This document shows positions 45,473-54,666 of a DNA stretch of 64,000 bases, piece after piece. The DNA is taken from positions 17,161 through 81,160 of the forward strand of contig NZ_SMKD01000007.1 in NCBI RefSeq assembly GCF_004348595.1, given 5' to 3'. This DNA comes from Micromonospora sp. KC723 (GTDB taxonomy: Bacteria > Actinomycetota > Actinomycetes > Mycobacteriales > Micromonosporaceae). The notes under the pieces are model-generated. The model did no database searches. It was given only the letters and a program-made list of their open reading frames with translations, and was not told the origin of the DNA. Positions within the stretch are counted from its first letter, which is position 1. The number at the start of each line of letters is the position of its first letter. The translations under genes were made by a program, and so were the position numbers.

Positions 45473-46079
45473 GGTCACCTCCGTTCGTGCGGGTCGCCGC
45501 CGCTCCGAGGAACGGGGCCAACGCCGGGCACTCGCGCAGCCGGCGCAGGCAGCGGGCCTGGGTGGGCCCGATGCTGCCGACCGGCATGCCCAGCCGTTCG
45601 GCGATCTCCCGGTAGCTCGGCGGCGGGTCGGCCGTCAGCAGCGACAGCAGCTCCTGACAACGCGGCGGTAGCTGCGCGAAGCCCTCCCGCAGCGCCTGCC
45701 GCCGCTCCGCGCGCAGCAGTTCCTCGTCCGGACCCGCCGCGTCCGGGGCGCGGGAGAAGCCATGGTACGCGTCGAGCGCGTCGTCGTACGGGTCGACGAG
45801 CTGGGTACGCCGGCCGAGGCGGGAGAGCCGGTAGCACTCGCGCCGGGTCGTGGTGGCCAGCCAGGCGGCGAGGGCCTGCGGATCCCGCACCCGGCCCAGG
45901 TGCTCGACGAGGCGTAGCCAGACGGTCTGGTTGACGTCGGACGCGTCGGCGCCGCTGAGGTCGTAGGAGCGGATCACCGAGTAGACCAGCGGGGTGTACC
46001 GGCGGACCAGCTCCGCCCACGCCGACTCGTCCCCGCCCACGGCGGCGCTCACCAGGCTGGTCGCGCTGCGCCCGGTCAC
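45444..46079 (-). CDS. Sigma-70 family (ECF-like) RNA polymerase sigma factor
   Basis: A 211-aa sigma factor starting GTG 46079. Region 2 reads WAELVRRYTPLVYSVIRSYDLSGADASDVNQTVWLRL and region 4 reads ALREGFAQLPPRCQELLSLL, followed by the recognition helix SYREIAERLGMPVGSIGPTQ. DVNQTVW in place of the usual DVxQE(T/V)F is typical of this actinobacterial group. It lies between an S8 peptidase gene upstream (46-base gap) and an overlapping unknown gene, opposite a CHAT protease gene, so it probably controls this cassette. Confidence 0.88.
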   Translation of the reverse strand: MTGRSATSLVSAAVGGDESAWAELVRRYTPLVYSVIRSYDLSGADASDVNQTVWLRLVEHLGRVRDPQALAAWLATTTRRECYRLSRLGRRTQLVDPYDDALDAYHGFSRAPDAAGPDEELLRAERRQALREGFAQLPPRCQELLSLLTADPPPSYREIAERLGMPVGSIGPTQARCLRRLRECPALAPFLGAAATRTNGGDRGGAVAAGR

Positions 46080-46125
46080 GCCGCCACCGCCCGGCGGAAC
46101 CGGTGGTCTGCTCGCCGACGCTCGC

Positions 46126-47439
46126 TCATGCGACGAACACGCCGTAGTCGGGGTGCCAGCGTGGCGCCGCGAGCAGCGCGAGCCGCGCCGCGTCGGCACT
46201 CAGGCCGCCGGCGGTCATCAGCGCGGCGAGCCGGCCGGAGACGTACGCCGTGGCGAACGAGGTGCCCGCCCAGGTGGCGAAGCCGTGGAACACCCGGGTC
46301 GGCCGCCCCGACAGCGGCAGTTGGCCCTCGACGTACGTGCTGTCGCGCTCACCGACTGCGCAGGCGTCGACCCACGGCCCGTAACCGCTGTAGGCGGCCG
46401 GCGCCACACCATCGGGCCCCTGGCTGACGGCCGCCACCGCCACGACCCGGGCGAGGGCGGCCGGCCACATGGGCCGGTTGGTGCCGGCGTTGCCCGCCGC
46501 CGCGACCACGGCGCTCGTCGAGGGCAGCGCGGCCACCGCGTTGGCCAGGGGCAGCGACGGCTGGTCGTCCTGGGTGAACCCGCCCAGGGACAGGTTGATG
46601 ACGGACACCTCCGGCGCGAGCCGGCCCATCGCGGCAACCACCGACGCCTCGTCGCCGACGCCGGTGGCGGTCAGCGCCTGCTCAGGGTCTACGCGCACCC
46701 CCGGCGCGGCCTGCCGCACCACACCGGCGACGAAGGTGCCGTGCCCGCCCTGCGGGGCGAGCACGTCGGTGTGCACGTACAGCGGGTCCTCGTCGTCGGC
46801 CTGCGGCAGGTACGTCCCGCCGAGCCATTGCGGGTGGTGGCTGCCGGCCAGCCGGCAGATGCCGGTGTCGCAGATCCCGACAGTCACCCCCGCGCCCTCG
46901 TCGCGACGGCCGCCGTCCGGCGGCGGCAGCGCGGCGGCCGGTCCGGGTGGGCTGCCCGGGTTGCCCATGATGTTGCCCAGGCCCAGCATGACGTGGTGCG
47001 GTTGCACCTTCGGCACCGGCTGGCCGGGCCACTGCTGGGGGTCGCGCAGCTGCGTCACGACCGCGGGGATGTCGGTCTCCTTGCCGAACAGCAGCCGGGT
47101 GACGCCGGCGAAGGAGTCCCCAAGGGTCACCGAGTAGCCGGCGGCGCGCAGCCGGATGAGGACCCGCTGGGTGTCGGCGGCGGCGACGAGGAGCTGCCGG
47201 GGCCGGTAGAGGAACTGCCTTCCCGGCGCGATGTGGCGGCGGACGTTCTGGTCGGCGGCCAGCGCCTCGTAGAAGGCCCGCTGGTAGGCGGCGTCGTCCG
47301 CGTCGTCCCCGAGCGCTGGCGCCGGGCGCAGCCCCACGCCGAGCGGGGCCACCGCCGCGGCGAGCGCGGACGCCGCCAGCAGCCGTCGTCGGGACACCCG
47401 GCCGGCCGGGTGCGGCACATCAGGGTGCTCAGGCGGCAT
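46126..47439 (-). CDS. Tat-exported subtilisin-like (S8) serine peptidase
   Basis: A 437-aa protease. ATG 47439 has GGAGG four bases before it. The Tat-type signal is VSRRRLLAASALAAAVAP. An I9-like propeptide-type segment (about 60-140, RPRQLLVAAADTQRVLIRLRA) precedes the catalytic domain with Asp191 (GICDTGI), His233 (GGHGTFVAG) and Ser394 (AGTSFATAY); AAGNAG supplies the oxyanion Asn. It is divergent from a CHAT protease gene and upstream of a sigma factor gene. It is probably folded in the cytosol, then exported. Confidence 0.9.
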   Translation of the reverse strand: MPPEHPDVPHPAGRVSRRRLLAASALAAAVAPLGVGLRPAPALGDDADDAAYQRAFYEALAADQNVRRHIAPGRQFLYRPRQLLVAAADTQRVLIRLRAAGYSVTLGDSFAGVTRLLFGKETDIPAVVTQLRDPQQWPGQPVPKVQPHHVMLGLGNIMGNPGSPPGPAAALPPPDGGRRDEGAGVTVGICDTGICRLAGSHHPQWLGGTYLPQADDEDPLYVHTDVLAPQGGHGTFVAGVVRQAAPGVRVDPEQALTATGVGDEASVVAAMGRLAPEVSVINLSLGGFTQDDQPSLPLANAVAALPSTSAVVAAAGNAGTNRPMWPAALARVVAVAAVSQGPDGVAPAAYSGYGPWVDACAVGERDSTYVEGQLPLSGRPTRVFHGFATWAGTSFATAYVSGRLAALMTAGGLSADAARLALLAAPRWHPDYGVFVA

Positions 47440-47572
47440 GGGTCCTCCATGCGGTCGACGACACGCCCGCCGGTGGCCGGCACGGCCGAATTCCCCGGGC
47501 ACCGACAATTCTTACAAAGCATTGTTCAATGTCAATCGCATCAATGGCCTGTGCTGATTCCCGACATTTCCC

Positions 47573-47587
47573 TGCCGATGATCGGCA
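47573..47587. promoter_or_regulatory. Perfect palindrome between the S8 and CHAT genes
   Basis: TGCCGAT-G-ATCGGCA is a 7-1-7 palindrome in the A/T-rich divergent gap, 36 bases before the CHAT start. It is well placed as an operator or promoter element for the CHAT gene. Confidence 0.5.
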
Positions 47588-47623
47588 TTGACGGCTCACC
47601 ATTTCTGATGGACGCTGTCAGGC

Positions 47624-50233
47624 ATGGCCGATCGCACCGCGCCCGGTGCCGAGGCGGCCCAGGCGGCGCTGGACGCCGTCCAGCGCTATCCCCACGAGGC
47701 GATCGCGATCGCCCACCGCGTCCTCGCCGCCGGCGCCGACGACGACGAGCGCTCCACCGCCGAACGAGCCACCGGCCTTGCCCTGCGGGAACTCAACGAC
47801 CTGCCCGGAGCACTGCACCACCTGCGCCGGGCGGTCCGCGTCGCCGGCACGCCCCGGGTCCGGGCGCTGGCCCGGATGAGTCTGGGCTACGTGCTGGCCA
47901 ACGCCGGCCGCACCGCCGCGGCGCTGCGCGCGGTGTCCGCCGCGCTGCCGCAGCTCACCGGCGCCGACGCGGGGCGGGCCCGGATGCAGCGGGGCGTGGT
48001 ACTGCACTACCGAGGCCGCTACGACGAAGCCGTACGCGACTACGGCCTCGCCATCGACATCGCCCACCGCGAGGGTGACCTGCTGCTGGAAGCACGGGCC
48101 CGCAACAACCGGGGGCTGCTCAACGCCCACCGGGGCGCGGCCGGCGGCACGGACGACGACCTCGCCCGCGCCGCGGCCGCCTTCGACCAACTGGGGCTGG
48201 ACCTCGCGGCGGCCGACGCCCGCTGGAACGGCGGGATCGCCGCCGGTCGGCGCGGCGACATCGCCGAGGCGCTGCGCCGCTTCGCCGCTGTCGACGAGGA
48301 GTACCGCCGCCTCGCCGTGCCCCGGCCGGCGCTGCTGCTGGACCGGTTCGAGCTGCTGCTGTCGGTGCCGTTGGTCGGTGAGGCGGTCGAGGTGGCCGCG
48401 GCGGCCGTACGGGAACTGCGCCGCCGGGGCATGGCCTCCGACCTCGCCGAGGCGCTGCTGGCACAGGCCCGGGCCGCCCTGCTCGCCGACGACCTCGACA
48501 CCGCCGCCGGGGCCGCCGCCGCGGCCCGGGTCCGGTTCCGCCGCCAGGGCCGCCGCACCTGGGCCGCGTTCGCCCGGCACGTCGAGCTGCGCGCCGAGTA
48601 CCGCCGGGGCACCCGCTCGGGGGCGCTGCTCACCGCGATGACACGTACCGCCAACCAACTCGATGCCACCGGGTGGCCCGGCCCGGCGCTGACCACCCGG
48701 ATCGAGGCCGGCCTGCTGGCCGCCGCGCTGGGGCGCCCGGACCGCGCGAGGAACCTGCTGGCGGTGGCCGCCCGAGCCCGTCGCCGGGGCACGGCCGACC
48801 GGCGGGCACAGGGCTGGTACGCCCTGGCCCTGTCCCACCGGCTCAGCGGGGACGACTCCGGGGCGGCAAGGGCGCTGAGCCGGGGACTGGCCGTACTCGA
48901 CCGGCACCGCACCTCGCTCGGCGCCACCGAACTGCGGGCCAACAGCGGGGCGTACGGGCAGGAGTTGGCGGCCGAGGGTCTGGACATCGCGGTCCGCGCG
49001 GGGGCGCCGGCGCAGGTCCTGGCATGGGCGGAGCGGTGGCGGGCCAACGCGCTGCGGACCCGGCCGGCGCTGCCCCCCGACGACCCCGAACTGGTGGCGG
49101 CGCTCGCCGAACTCCGGCTGGTCAGCGGACTGCTGGAGGACGAGGTGCTGGCCGGCCGACCCGCGCACGCCCTGCGCGGCCGGCAGGCCCGGCTGGAGCA
49201 GCGCATCCGGGACCTGGCCCGACGGGCGCCCGGCGGGGGTGCCGTGCTGATCCCGCCGGGAGTGGCGGCGCTGGCCGCGCGGCTGGGTGAGCGGGCGCTG
49301 GTCGAGCTGGTGGCCCACGGCGACCGGCTCCGGGCGGTGCTGGTCCGCGACGGCCGGGCCAGCCTGCACGACCTCGGCGCGCTCGCCGACGTGGTGGACC
49401 TGACCCGACGGCACCGGTTCGCCCTGCGCCGACTGGTCACCACCGGCGACACGACCGCCGCGCGGATGGGAGCCGCGCACGCCGCAGCCGCTCTGGACCG
49501 TCAGCTCTTCGACCCGCTCCGGCGGCGGCTGGCCGACCGGGACCTGGTGATCGTCCCGGTCGGGGCGCTGCACGCGGTGCCCTGGTCGGCGCTTCCGACG
49601 TGTGCGGGCCGTGCCCTGACGGTCGCTCCGTCGGCCACCGTCTGGCTCGCCGCGGACCGGCGGGAGCCGCCAGCCGGACCGCCGGTGCTGGCCGCCGGCC
49701 CGCGCCTGCCGGCCGCGCACGCCGAGGTACGCCGGCTCGCGCAGGTCCTGCCGGAGGCGCGGCTGTTCACCGGGGCCGAGGCCACCGCCGACGCGTTGAC
49801 CGCGGCGCTGGACGGCGCCGGGCTGGTGCACATCGCCGCCCACGGCACGTTCCGCGCGGACAACCCGCAGTTCTCCACGCTGGAGCTGGCCGACGGGCCG
49901 TTGTTCGCGTACGAGTGGGAGCGGGTGGCCCGCCCACCCGGCCGCGTGGTGCTCTCCGCGTGCGACTCCGGCCTGACCGGAGTCCGCCCCGGCGACGAGA
50001 TCATGGGGTTCACCGCGGTGCTGCTGGCGCTCGGCACCCGGTGCCTGATCGCGACCGTGTTGCCGGTGCCGGCCGAGCCCACCACCGCGCTGGTGCTGGA
50101 CCTGCACCGCCGGATGCGCGCCGGTGCCCGCCCGGCGCGGGCCCTGGCCGACGCGCAGCAGGCGTTCGGCGCGACCGGCGACGGCCCGGCCCGGGCCACC
50201 GCGGCGGCGTTCGTCTGCTTCGGCGCCGGCTGA
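47624..50233 (+). CDS. TPR-CHAT caspase-like protease
   Basis: An 869-aa cytosolic protein. The N-terminal roughly 560 residues are tetratricopeptide-like helices (ALHHLRRAVRVAG, LARMSLGYVLANAGRTAAAL, EALRRFAAVDEEYRRLA). The C-terminal CHAT domain (about 590-869) has the caspase-type dyad His740 (HIAAHGTFRADNPQFS) and Cys780 (VVLSACDSGLTGVRPGDE). CHAT proteases are activated by partner binding to the TPR part and cut specific targets. Divergent neighbours are an S8 peptidase and a sigma factor. The start MADRTAPGAE is preceded by an A/T-rich gap. Confidence 0.9.
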   Translation: MADRTAPGAEAAQAALDAVQRYPHEAIAIAHRVLAAGADDDERSTAERATGLALRELNDLPGALHHLRRAVRVAGTPRVRALARMSLGYVLANAGRTAAALRAVSAALPQLTGADAGRARMQRGVVLHYRGRYDEAVRDYGLAIDIAHREGDLLLEARARNNRGLLNAHRGAAGGTDDDLARAAAAFDQLGLDLAAADARWNGGIAAGRRGDIAEALRRFAAVDEEYRRLAVPRPALLLDRFELLLSVPLVGEAVEVAAAAVRELRRRGMASDLAEALLAQARAALLADDLDTAAGAAAAARVRFRRQGRRTWAAFARHVELRAEYRRGTRSGALLTAMTRTANQLDATGWPGPALTTRIEAGLLAAALGRPDRARNLLAVAARARRRGTADRRAQGWYALALSHRLSGDDSGAARALSRGLAVLDRHRTSLGATELRANSGAYGQELAAEGLDIAVRAGAPAQVLAWAERWRANALRTRPALPPDDPELVAALAELRLVSGLLEDEVLAGRPAHALRGRQARLEQRIRDLARRAPGGGAVLIPPGVAALAARLGERALVELVAHGDRLRAVLVRDGRASLHDLGALADVVDLTRRHRFALRRLVTTGDTTAARMGAAHAAAALDRQLFDPLRRRLADRDLVIVPVGALHAVPWSALPTCAGRALTVAPSATVWLAADRREPPAGPPVLAAGPRLPAAHAEVRRLAQVLPEARLFTGAEATADALTAALDGAGLVHIAAHGTFRADNPQFSTLELADGPLFAYEWERVARPPGRVVLSACDSGLTGVRPGDEIMGFTAVLLALGTRCLIATVLPVPAEPTTALVLDLHRRMRAGARPARALADAQQAFGATGDGPARATAAAFVCFGAG

Positions 50234-50654
50234 CTCGAACTCTCGCAGTCCGACAGCTACACCGGACAACCGGTTCGTGGGACGGCACCCCGGACTGACC
50301 ATCCGCCCCACTCACCGCGGGACCCCCGACAGCACGACGGCCAGGGCGACCAGCGGTGCCCGGGCCTGGGTGGCCAGCCGACATCACATGGACAGATGTC
50401 GATTGACAGGTGCTCGTCCCACAGGGACGATATGTGATACACGCGGCGGCGGGCGGACCGAAGCGAAACCGTCGGCTCGACGCGGTGACGAACTTGCCAG
50501 CCGATGGGCACCTCGGGTGCCGTCCTGCTTCCGGGCGGCAGGTCGGGCGCGGTGGCAACGGGTCATGAGTGGGCGGTGGCGGCGGCCAGCCGGGCGGATC
50601 CGGCCGACCACCTCCGATCTCGAAACCGGTTCGATTCACGTCCATTGGAGCGCA
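50234..50654. other. Gap upstream of truncated carbohydrate-binding gene
   Basis: About 420 bp without a gene. It holds a TTGACA (50405-50410), a small hairpin CGTCCC-ACA-GGGACG just after it, and GAAACCGGTTCG at 50622-50633, which resembles LacI-family operators of actinobacterial glycoside-hydrolase genes and lies about 20 bases before the next start. Confidence 0.45.
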
Positions 50655-50963
50655 ATGATGCTTTCACGTAGACAGCGCCTCGCGTTGCTCGCCGCCGGCA
50701 CCGCGATCACGGTGGCCGGTGCGGGTGTCGCCACGGCGACGGGGGCCGCCGCGGCGGCGACCCGTTACGAGGCCGAGGCAGCACCGGCCACCTGCGACGG
50801 TGTCATCGAGTCCAACCACTCCGGCTTCTCCGGCAACGGATTCTGCAACGGCAACGGCGCGGTCGGGGCGGCGGCACAGTTCACGGTGACCGCCCCCGGC
50901 GCCGGCACCGCCACCGTCGGCATCCGGTACGCCAACGGCTCTTCTTCCTCGGCAACGGCATGA
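50655..50963 (+). pseudogene. Truncated secreted protein with CBM35-like domain
   Basis: ATG 50655 follows TTGGAGCG. A signal peptide (LSRRQRLALLAAGTAITVAG, cleavage near AAAAAT) precedes the start of a carbohydrate-binding module: RYEAEAAPATCDGVIESNHS and AQFTVTAPGAGTATVGIRYA. The frame then becomes Ser/Ala repeats and stops at 102 codons, about 50 short of a full module and with no catalytic domain. It looks like the surviving front end of a secreted glycosidase gene. Confidence 0.75.
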
Positions 50964-51008
50964 GCACGCCGCCGCAACCCAACATCCACGTCCGCTGACA
51001 TCGTCACC

Positions 51009-51043
51009 GTCGGGCGCGCCGGCAGCCAGCCGGCGTGCCCGAC
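51009..51043. terminator. Terminator-like hairpin
   Basis: A 15-bp stem (51009-51023 with 51029-51043, one G-T pair) and five-base loop, 45 bases after the truncated gene's stop. It is probably the terminator of the original full-length gene. Confidence 0.7.
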
Positions 51044-51189
51044 GCCCGGTGGCGGGATGCCGCAGGCTGACGCAGGTGGTGTGCGCCGGCCGCCCGTCGG
51101 TGAACGACTGGCGGCCGGCACCGGCTACACCGGCCCGAGGACCGGGACGGGGTTGCCAGGGCCAGCCCCGACACCGGACACTCATCGGC

Positions 51190-52197
51190 ATGTATCGATT
51201 CGTTTGCCAGCTCGCGGCCGGCCGTCGCGTCGCCCGCCGGCACCGAACGGCGGCCGCCCTGACCCTGGTGCTCGTCGCCGCCGCCGTGCTGGTGCCGTCG
51301 ACGCCGGCGTCCGCCGCCACGACCGCGTCGTTCACCCCGATCAGCGAGTGGGGCAGCGGATACGTCGGCGAGGTGACCATCCGCAACGACACCGACAGCC
51401 AGCTCAACGGGTGGCGGGTGGAGTTCGACATACCCGCCGGCACCACCGTCGTCAACTACTGGAACGCCGCGCTGACCCGCTCCGGCAGCCGGCACATCTT
51501 CACCAACCTCGCCTGGAACGGCGTGCTGGCACCGGGCGCCCGCACCAGCTTCGGCTGGGTGGCCACCGGCAGGGGCACCCCGAGGGGCTGCACGGTCAAC
51601 GGTTCCCCCTGCGCCGGCCCGCCAACCGGCCCCGACGTACGACCACCCAGCACGCCGACGAACATCCGCGTCGGTACCGCCGGGCAGCACACCGCCCTGT
51701 ACTGGGATCCGGCCAGCGACGACCACGGCGTGGTGCGGTACGACATTCTCGCCAACGGCAACCCGTTCGCGTCGGTCACCGGGACCAGCCACACGTTCCC
51801 ACCGCTGCCGCCGATGCTGTACACCTTCGGGATCAGCGCGGTGGACGCGGCCGGCAACCGTTCGCCGTACGCCATCCACTACTTCGGGCAGCCCCGCGAC
51901 ACCGCGGTACCGACCGCGCCCACCGGCCTCACCATCGGCGGTCTGCCCGGGGACCACCTCAGCGTGCGGTGGGAGGCGTCCCGTGACGACGTCTTCGTCG
52001 CCGGCTACCAGCTGTACCTGAACGACCAGCTGGTCAGCGCGGTCGGTGGCACCAGCGGATACGTCCCGTTCACCGGGTACGGCGTGTACCGGGTGGCCGT
52101 CCGCGCCTTCGACCACCTCGGCCAGTTCTCCCCGTTCACCCGGCTCAGTCTCGCCATCGACCCGCCCGCCCCGCCGATCTCGAAGCCCACCGGCTGA
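51190..52197 (+). CDS. Secreted CBM2-like protein with two fibronectin type III domains
   Basis: A 335-aa exported protein starting ATG 51190. The signal peptide core AALTLVLVAAAVLVPSTPASA ends near residue 42. A CBM2-like cellulose/chitin-binding domain follows (about 45-140: SEWGSGYVGEVTIRNDTDSQ, LNGWRVEFDIPAGTTVVNYW, ARTSFGWVATG), then two fibronectin III repeats (about 157-240, TNIRVGTAGQHTALYWDPAS; about 245-325, TGLTIGGLPGDHLSVRWEAS). There is no catalytic domain, so it binds polysaccharide without obvious hydrolysis. The frame upstream of 51190 lacks a signal and is not used. Confidence 0.85.
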   Translation: MYRFVCQLAAGRRVARRHRTAAALTLVLVAAAVLVPSTPASAATTASFTPISEWGSGYVGEVTIRNDTDSQLNGWRVEFDIPAGTTVVNYWNAALTRSGSRHIFTNLAWNGVLAPGARTSFGWVATGRGTPRGCTVNGSPCAGPPTGPDVRPPSTPTNIRVGTAGQHTALYWDPASDDHGVVRYDILANGNPFASVTGTSHTFPPLPPMLYTFGISAVDAAGNRSPYAIHYFGQPRDTAVPTAPTGLTIGGLPGDHLSVRWEASRDDVFVAGYQLYLNDQLVSAVGGTSGYVPFTGYGVYRVAVRAFDHLGQFSPFTRLSLAIDPPAPPISKPTG

Positions 52198-52262
52198 CGG
52201 TCCGGCGTCCAGGCCGCGCCGACCCCCCGTCCTCCCGGCCCGGTGTGGCGACACCTCTTCGG

Positions 52263-52649
52263 TCAGCCGCGTGGGGCGGGGACACCGAAGAGATCGATGA
52301 TGCCGCCCGGGAGTTGGGCGAGCAGGTCGCCGCGCTCGTCGTCGTCGAGCGCCTCGGCGACGGTGCGCAACACCGCCTGGGTGTGCTGGCGCACCTCATC
52401 CGCGTCCGCGCAGTGCTCCCGCTCGCCGACGACCCGCAGGAACTCGCCGACGTCCCACCGGCGTCCCTGCGGGTTACGGGTGATGGACAGGTCCAACCTC
52501 TCGGGTAGCTGCTCGGCCAGGCGGTCGGCCTCGCGTCCGGCGAGCCGTTCGGTGAGTGCCGACAGGACGGCCCGGACGGCCCGCTCGGCCGCCTCGTCGC
52601 CGAGGCCGGCGCGCTGTCGTACCGTGGCGATCAGCTGCTCGTACTCCAT
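52263..52649 (-). CDS. DUF2267 protein
   Basis: A 128-aa helical protein beginning MEYEQLIATVRQRAGL with AAERAVRAVLSALTERLAG and a second similar half (VRQHTQAVLRTVAEALDDDE), the tandem helical repeat of DUF2267 proteins, whose role is unknown. ATG 52649 has AAGGAG seven bases before it; the upstream in-frame extension has no homology. It is convergent with the CBM2 gene. Confidence 0.85.
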   Translation of the reverse strand: MEYEQLIATVRQRAGLGDEAAERAVRAVLSALTERLAGREADRLAEQLPERLDLSITRNPQGRRWDVGEFLRVVGEREHCADADEVRQHTQAVLRTVAEALDDDERGDLLAQLPGGIIDLFGVPAPRG

Positions 52650-52825
52650 GACCCACTCCTTCCCGGCGTCCCGGCTCGGATGGCCGGAACCCCGGTGCCC
52701 GTCGTCGTCCCGGCGGAGTACCCGGTCCTCGGACGAGGGAACGGCCCCGGGCCGATCTCGGGTGCGGTGGAGGGCGAGTGGACGCGCCGCCGAGCGACCC
52801 GCGATGAGCGGGGTGTCCGTCGCCG

Positions 52826-52999
52826 TCACGTCCCGGCCCGTTCCGACCCTTCTGACGCCCGGGACGGCAGCGCGTCGCGGTGGCAGGACCACCGGGCGGC
52901 CGTCCGCTGTACGGTGACCGCCTTGAGGCGCCGGGCCAGCCGGGTGAACAGCAGGTCGGCGAGGGCGTGACGAGGCGCGAGCAGGGTTGTGCTGTTCAT
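52826..52999 (-). CDS. Possible small ORF coupled to allophanate hydrolase
   Basis: ATG 52999 overlaps the allophanate hydrolase stop as ATGA and opens a 57-codon basic protein (MNSTTLLAPRHALADLLFTRL...). No homology is known to me. The coupling and position at the operon end make it worth listing, but it could be chance. Confidence 0.35.
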   Translation of the reverse strand: MNSTTLLAPRHALADLLFTRLARRLKAVTVQRTAARWSCHRDALPSRASEGSERAGT

Positions 53000-54666
53000 C
53001 GCGACTCCAGGGCTGCGAGGTGGGCGAGCCAACCGCCGTGGACGGTGATATCGGGAGCGTCTTCGGTGGCGGTGGCCTCGCAGAGAAAGCCGGTGACGGA
53101 GGTACCGTCGGCGAGCCGTACCTTCCCGAGGACCATGGGTTCTGGCAGCGCGGCGAGGAACGGGCCGAGCGCGGCGGGAGGCAGTTCCCACACCTCACCC
53201 TCGATGCCCGCACCACCGGCGCTGACCCGGACGAGGCCGGGCTTCGGCGGCTCGGTCGGCAGGGCGTACAGGCGGTACTCCGGGGCGGTGCGGACCCGGC
53301 CGACGAACCGGCCGCCGACCGCGGTGAGCTGCCCGTTGAGCGGCTGGCCGGTCAGGTGAGCGCCGACGACGAGCAGTCGCAGCCCGGTGGCGGCCGCAGC
53401 CGGCGCGGGCTCCCCGGTCAGCAGCGCGGCCACGCCGGCGGCGACCGCGTCGGCGAAGCCCCGGGCGATCACCTGAACGCCGAAGGGTCCGTCGCCGGTC
53501 TCGGCGGCGGGGACGGCGACGGCGGCCAGGCCGAAGAGGTTGCAGAAGTTCGTGTACGTGCCGACAAGCGCGTTGACGCCCACCGGATCCGCGGCGACCT
53601 CCGCGATCGTGGGGTGGATCGGGGCGGTGGGCAGCAGCAGCGCGTCGGCATCACCCCACTCCCCCATCGCCTCGGCGCGCAGCCGTTCGAGTCGCTCGGT
53701 GTCGGCGACGAGCACATGCGCGGGGATGTCCCGGGCCGCGGAGATGATGGCCCCCACGGTCCGGTCGACGCCGTCGGGATGCTCGTCGATGAACGCGCCG
53801 ACGGCGGCGTACCGTTCGGCGACGAAGCCGCCGTTGTAGAGCAGTTTCGCGGCGTCGAGGAACGGCGCGAGCCGGATCGGCCGCAACCGGGCACCGGCGG
53901 TCTCCAGAGCCTTGGCTGCCTGGTCGAAGGCGTCGAGCCACTCCTCGGACATGCCGACGAGCTCGTCGCGTTCCGGCACCGCGACCACGGGCCGCGGCGG
54001 CGCCGCGAGGGGGGCGTCCACCGGCCACACCGGGTCGCTCATGATCGAGATCGCCTGCTGTGCCGCGTCGAGCTCGCGGGCGAGGACGGTCACGCAGTCG
54101 AGGCTGCGGCACGCGGGCACGACCCCCTCGACGGGAACGAGGCCACGGGTCGGTTTGATCCCGACGATGCCCTGGAACGCGGCCGGCACGCGCCCCGATC
54201 CGGCCGTGTCGGTGCCTAGCGCGAGGTCGGCGATGCCCAGCGCCACAACCACGGCGGACCCGGAACTGGACCCACCGGAGACCCGCTGCGGGTCGCGGGC
54301 GTCGCGCACCGCGCCGTACGGGCTCCGCGTCCCCACCAGCCCGGTCGCGAACTGGTCCAGGTTGGTCTTGCCGAGCACGATCGCCCCGGCGTCGACGAGT
54401 CGCTGGACGGCCGGGGCGCTGCGGGCCGGCCGGTAGGCGTACCCCGGGCAACCCGCTGTTGTCGGAAGCCCCGCCACGTCGATGTTGTCCTTGACCGCCA
54501 CCAGCGACCCGGCCAGCGGCAGTCGCTCGCCCGCCGCCAGGCGGGCCTCGATCGCCGCCGCCTCGGCCAGCACCTCTCCCTGCTCGCGCAGCGCGATCCA
54601 CGCTTCGGGTCGCTCGCCGAGGGCGAGCCGGGCGTACGCGTCGCGGACACGGTTCTGTGGGGTCAT
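52996..54666 (-). CDS. atzF: Allophanate hydrolase
   Basis: A 556-aa two-domain enzyme that hydrolyses allophanate to ammonia and CO2. The amidase-signature domain (about 1-430) has catalytic Lys in LVAVKDNIDVAG and the Ser-cisSer-Lys partner loop VSGGSSSGSAVVVA, with the nucleophile in TDTAGSGRVPA. The C-terminal domain (about 435-556, LLVVGAHLTGQPLNGQLTAV) matches AtzF/DUR1,2 allophanate hydrolase. The ATG overlaps the carboxylase stop by four bases, giving tight coupling within the five-gene operon. Confidence 0.93.
   Translation of the reverse strand: MTPQNRVRDAYARLALGERPEAWIALREQGEVLAEAAAIEARLAAGERLPLAGSLVAVKDNIDVAGLPTTAGCPGYAYRPARSAPAVQRLVDAGAIVLGKTNLDQFATGLVGTRSPYGAVRDARDPQRVSGGSSSGSAVVVALGIADLALGTDTAGSGRVPAAFQGIVGIKPTRGLVPVEGVVPACRSLDCVTVLARELDAAQQAISIMSDPVWPVDAPLAAPPRPVVAVPERDELVGMSEEWLDAFDQAAKALETAGARLRPIRLAPFLDAAKLLYNGGFVAERYAAVGAFIDEHPDGVDRTVGAIISAARDIPAHVLVADTERLERLRAEAMGEWGDADALLLPTAPIHPTIAEVAADPVGVNALVGTYTNFCNLFGLAAVAVPAAETGDGPFGVQVIARGFADAVAAGVAALLTGEPAPAAAATGLRLLVVGAHLTGQPLNGQLTAVGGRFVGRVRTAPEYRLYALPTEPPKPGLVRVSAGGAGIEGEVWELPPAALGPFLAALPEPMVLGKVRLADGTSVTGFLCEATATEDAPDITVHGGWLAHLAALESR

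Noticed and set aside
47618..50311. 897-codon open frame antisense to the CHAT gene
   Set aside because: Same GC-skew artefact. The plus-strand frame has TPR repeats and an intact CHAT dyad.
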